This document shows, in pieces, positions 6,275 through 7,606 of a stretch of 7,606 nucleotides of DNA. Position 1 is the stretch's first letter. Each line of letters begins with the position of its first letter. Under the pieces are notes generated by a model, which was not told where the DNA came from, made no database searches, and was given only the letters and a program-made list of their open reading frames with translations. A program made the translations under genes and the position numbers. The DNA lies in assembly GCA_024278645.1 (NCBI GenBank), contig JAJRST010000509.1, forward strand, positions 1-7,606. Direction: 5' to 3'. The DNA comes from a bacterium (lineage in GTDB: Bacteria > Zhuqueibacterota > Zhuqueibacteria > Residuimicrobiales > Krinioviventaceae).

Positions 6275-7606
6275 AGTACTTTTTAGGGCGCCTTTTTTTG
6301 CTGTTGTTTTATTCGAGTCTGTTTTCGGCAATCGACTTGCGGTCGGTGGATGGCCATCAAGGCGCTTTTAAGTGGCTTATGAAAAGAAAAAACGACATAT
6401 CCGAAAGCGGCGCTGTATTATCAACAACGCGCTACCTGCCGGACAGCGAATGGCTTCCTGCTGTCGTCCCCGGAACTGTCCTGAACAGCCTCGTCTATAA
6501 TAAAATTTATCCTTCACCCTGTTACGACCTTTATAAAAACTCTGAAACGGCGATACCTGACATCTCCGATGTCGGCGGTGAATTTTACCATTACTGGTTT
6601 CGAACAACATTTATGTTGCCGGAGGATTTTAAAGGGCGGCGTGTGTGGATGCGCTTTAACGGCGTCAATTATGAAGCGACGATATGGCTAAATGGACAAA
6701 AAATCGGCGAGACGGCCGGCATGTTTAAAGGCGCCTGTGTTGACGTTACTTCAGTGGTCGATTTTGAAGGCGTCAATGTACTTGCCGTGGATGTTTTACC
6801 TGCGGAGGCGACCGACGCCGCGAGTAATAATGGCAACAGAGCGATGAACAAAAAGAGCACCGGCGATGATGCTGAAATTGGTAAAGAGGTCGCCATGCAA
6901 ATGTCCGCCGGCGAGGATGGCGCCTTCCCGGAGGGCGTCCCCGATCGCAATACCGGAATTTGGCGGGATGTGGTTCTCTATTCAACCGGCGCCGTCGCTT
7001 TGCGCAACCCGTTCGTCAAAACGGATCTCCCCATCCCGAAATTAGCCCCTTCGCGACAAACATTGTCCGTAAGAGTTGTAAACGCAACGAATAAACCGCA
7101 AAGCGGCACTTTAACAGGCGTCATTTATGATAATGATATTCGGGCGAGTCGCAAGGTTGCTTTAAAGGCGGGGGAAGAAAAAGAAATATTTTTTCGGCCG
7201 CAAGATTATCCGCAATTAATCATTGGCAATCCCAGGCTCTGGTGGCCGCGAAACAAGGGAGAGCAGTATCTGTATCGCTTGAGCTTTGATTTTTTCATGA
7301 GCAACGGCGTCAAATCCGACCATGTTGAGACGCGATTCGGCATTCGGGAAATTACCGTCAAGCAAAGTGCGACGGACATTTCCCCGGTTTTTTATGTCAA
7401 CGGGAAAAGGCTTTTTATTCGCGGAGACAATTGGATGTCCGAGGCAATGTGCCATACATCGAAATTGCGGACCTATGTCGAGCTTAAATATATGCAGCAG
7501 GCCGGGATAAATATGTTGAGATTATGGGGCGGCGGCGTCAGCGAATCCGATTATTTTTTTGATCTTTGCGACAAACTTGGAATATTGGTCTGGCACGAGT
7601 CCTGGA
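6271..7606 (+). CDS. Secreted glycoside hydrolase family 2 enzyme, 3' end outside window
   Basis: The first 445 codons of a retaining glycosidase are present; the frame is open to the window edge. A TTG start gives a clear signal peptide, MKYFLGRLFLLLFYSSLFSA, with likely cleavage after A20, so the enzyme acts in the periplasm or outside. There is no lipobox cysteine. The GH2 sugar-binding domain (about 50-245) shows VPGTVLNSLVYNKIY, YHYWFRTTF (106-114), VNYEATIWLNGQKIG (132-146) and PDRNTGIWRDV (224-234). An Ig-like domain follows (about 245-365), with LWWP at 323-326. The start of the TIM barrel shows FYVNGKRLFIRGDNW (374-388), AGINMLRLWGGG (411-422) and LGILVWHESW (436-445). These motifs and their order resemble the beta-mannosidase, exo-beta-glucosaminidase and mannosylglycoprotein endo-beta-mannosidase branch more than beta-galactosidase. 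The acid/base Asn-Glu pair and the nucleophile glutamate lie beyond the window, so neither specificity nor activity can be confirmed. It lies 186 bases after the HTCS gene and is probably one of its targets. Confidence 0.93.
   Translation, partial: MKYFLGRLFLLLFYSSLFSAIDLRSVDGHQGAFKWLMKRKNDISESGAVLSTTRYLPDSEWLPAVVPGTVLNSLVYNKIYPSPCYDLYKNSETAIPDISDVGGEFYHYWFRTTFMLPEDFKGRRVWMRFNGVNYEATIWLNGQKIGETAGMFKGACVDVTSVVDFEGVNVLAVDVLPAEATDAASNNGNRAMNKKSTGDDAEIGKEVAMQMSAGEDGAFPEGVPDRNTGIWRDVVLYSTGAVALRNPFVKTDLPIPKLAPSRQTLSVRVVNATNKPQSGTLTGVIYDNDIRASRKVALKAGEEKEIFFRPQDYPQLIIGNPRLWWPRNKGEQYLYRLSFDFFMSNGVKSDHVETRFGIREITVKQSATDISPVFYVNGKRLFIRGDNWMSEAMCHTSKLRTYVELKYMQQAGINMLRLWGGGVSESDYFFDLCDKLGILVWHESW

Overview
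The window carries three genes on the + strand, in the order Na+/solute symporter (130-1941), hybrid two-component sensor/regulator (2017-6084) and a glycoside hydrolase family 2 enzyme (6271 to beyond 7606, cut by the window edge). All sizeable antisense open frames lie inside these genes and are shadows. No tRNA, rRNA, CRISPR array, transposase or other mobile element was seen.

The layout reads as a carbohydrate-utilisation locus. The hybrid regulator has the full HTCS plan: signal peptide, fourteen propeller blades, Y_Y_Y domain, one membrane span, histidine kinase, receiver and AraC-type DNA-binding domain. Proteins of this kind sense a sugar in the periplasm and switch on the genes for its use in a single polypeptide. 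The GH2 enzyme has a signal peptide and would trim a glycan outside the cytoplasm. The symporter would import the released sugar with sodium. No SusC/SusD-like pair is visible, although either flank could hold one. The substrate cannot be read from the sequence. The GH2 N-terminus resembles the beta-mannosidase / exo-beta-glucosaminidase branch, so a mannoside or glucosaminide is only a guess.

The organism is a Gram-negative-type bacterium, since it has a periplasmic sensor. HTCS proteins are typical of Bacteroidota and related FCB phyla. Two of the three starts have a purine-rich Shine-Dalgarno sequence, one with a TTG start codon, and no Bacteroidota -33/-7 promoter (TTTG / TAnnTTTG) was found. 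This fits a relative such as Calditrichota, KSB1 or Ignavibacteria better than a classical Bacteroides, but this is inference.

Non-coding stretches are short: 1-129 (no convincing gene), 1942-2016 (AT-rich, ending in an imperfect palindrome that touches the HTCS start) and 6085-6270 (a TATAAT box without a -35, a pair of direct repeats, and a 23-codon open frame whose stop overlaps the GH2 start). Nothing clearly amounts to a new system. The most interesting points are the pairing of an HTCS with a sodium symporter instead of SusC/D, the GH2 start region, and an atypical segment in the GH2 N-terminal domain.
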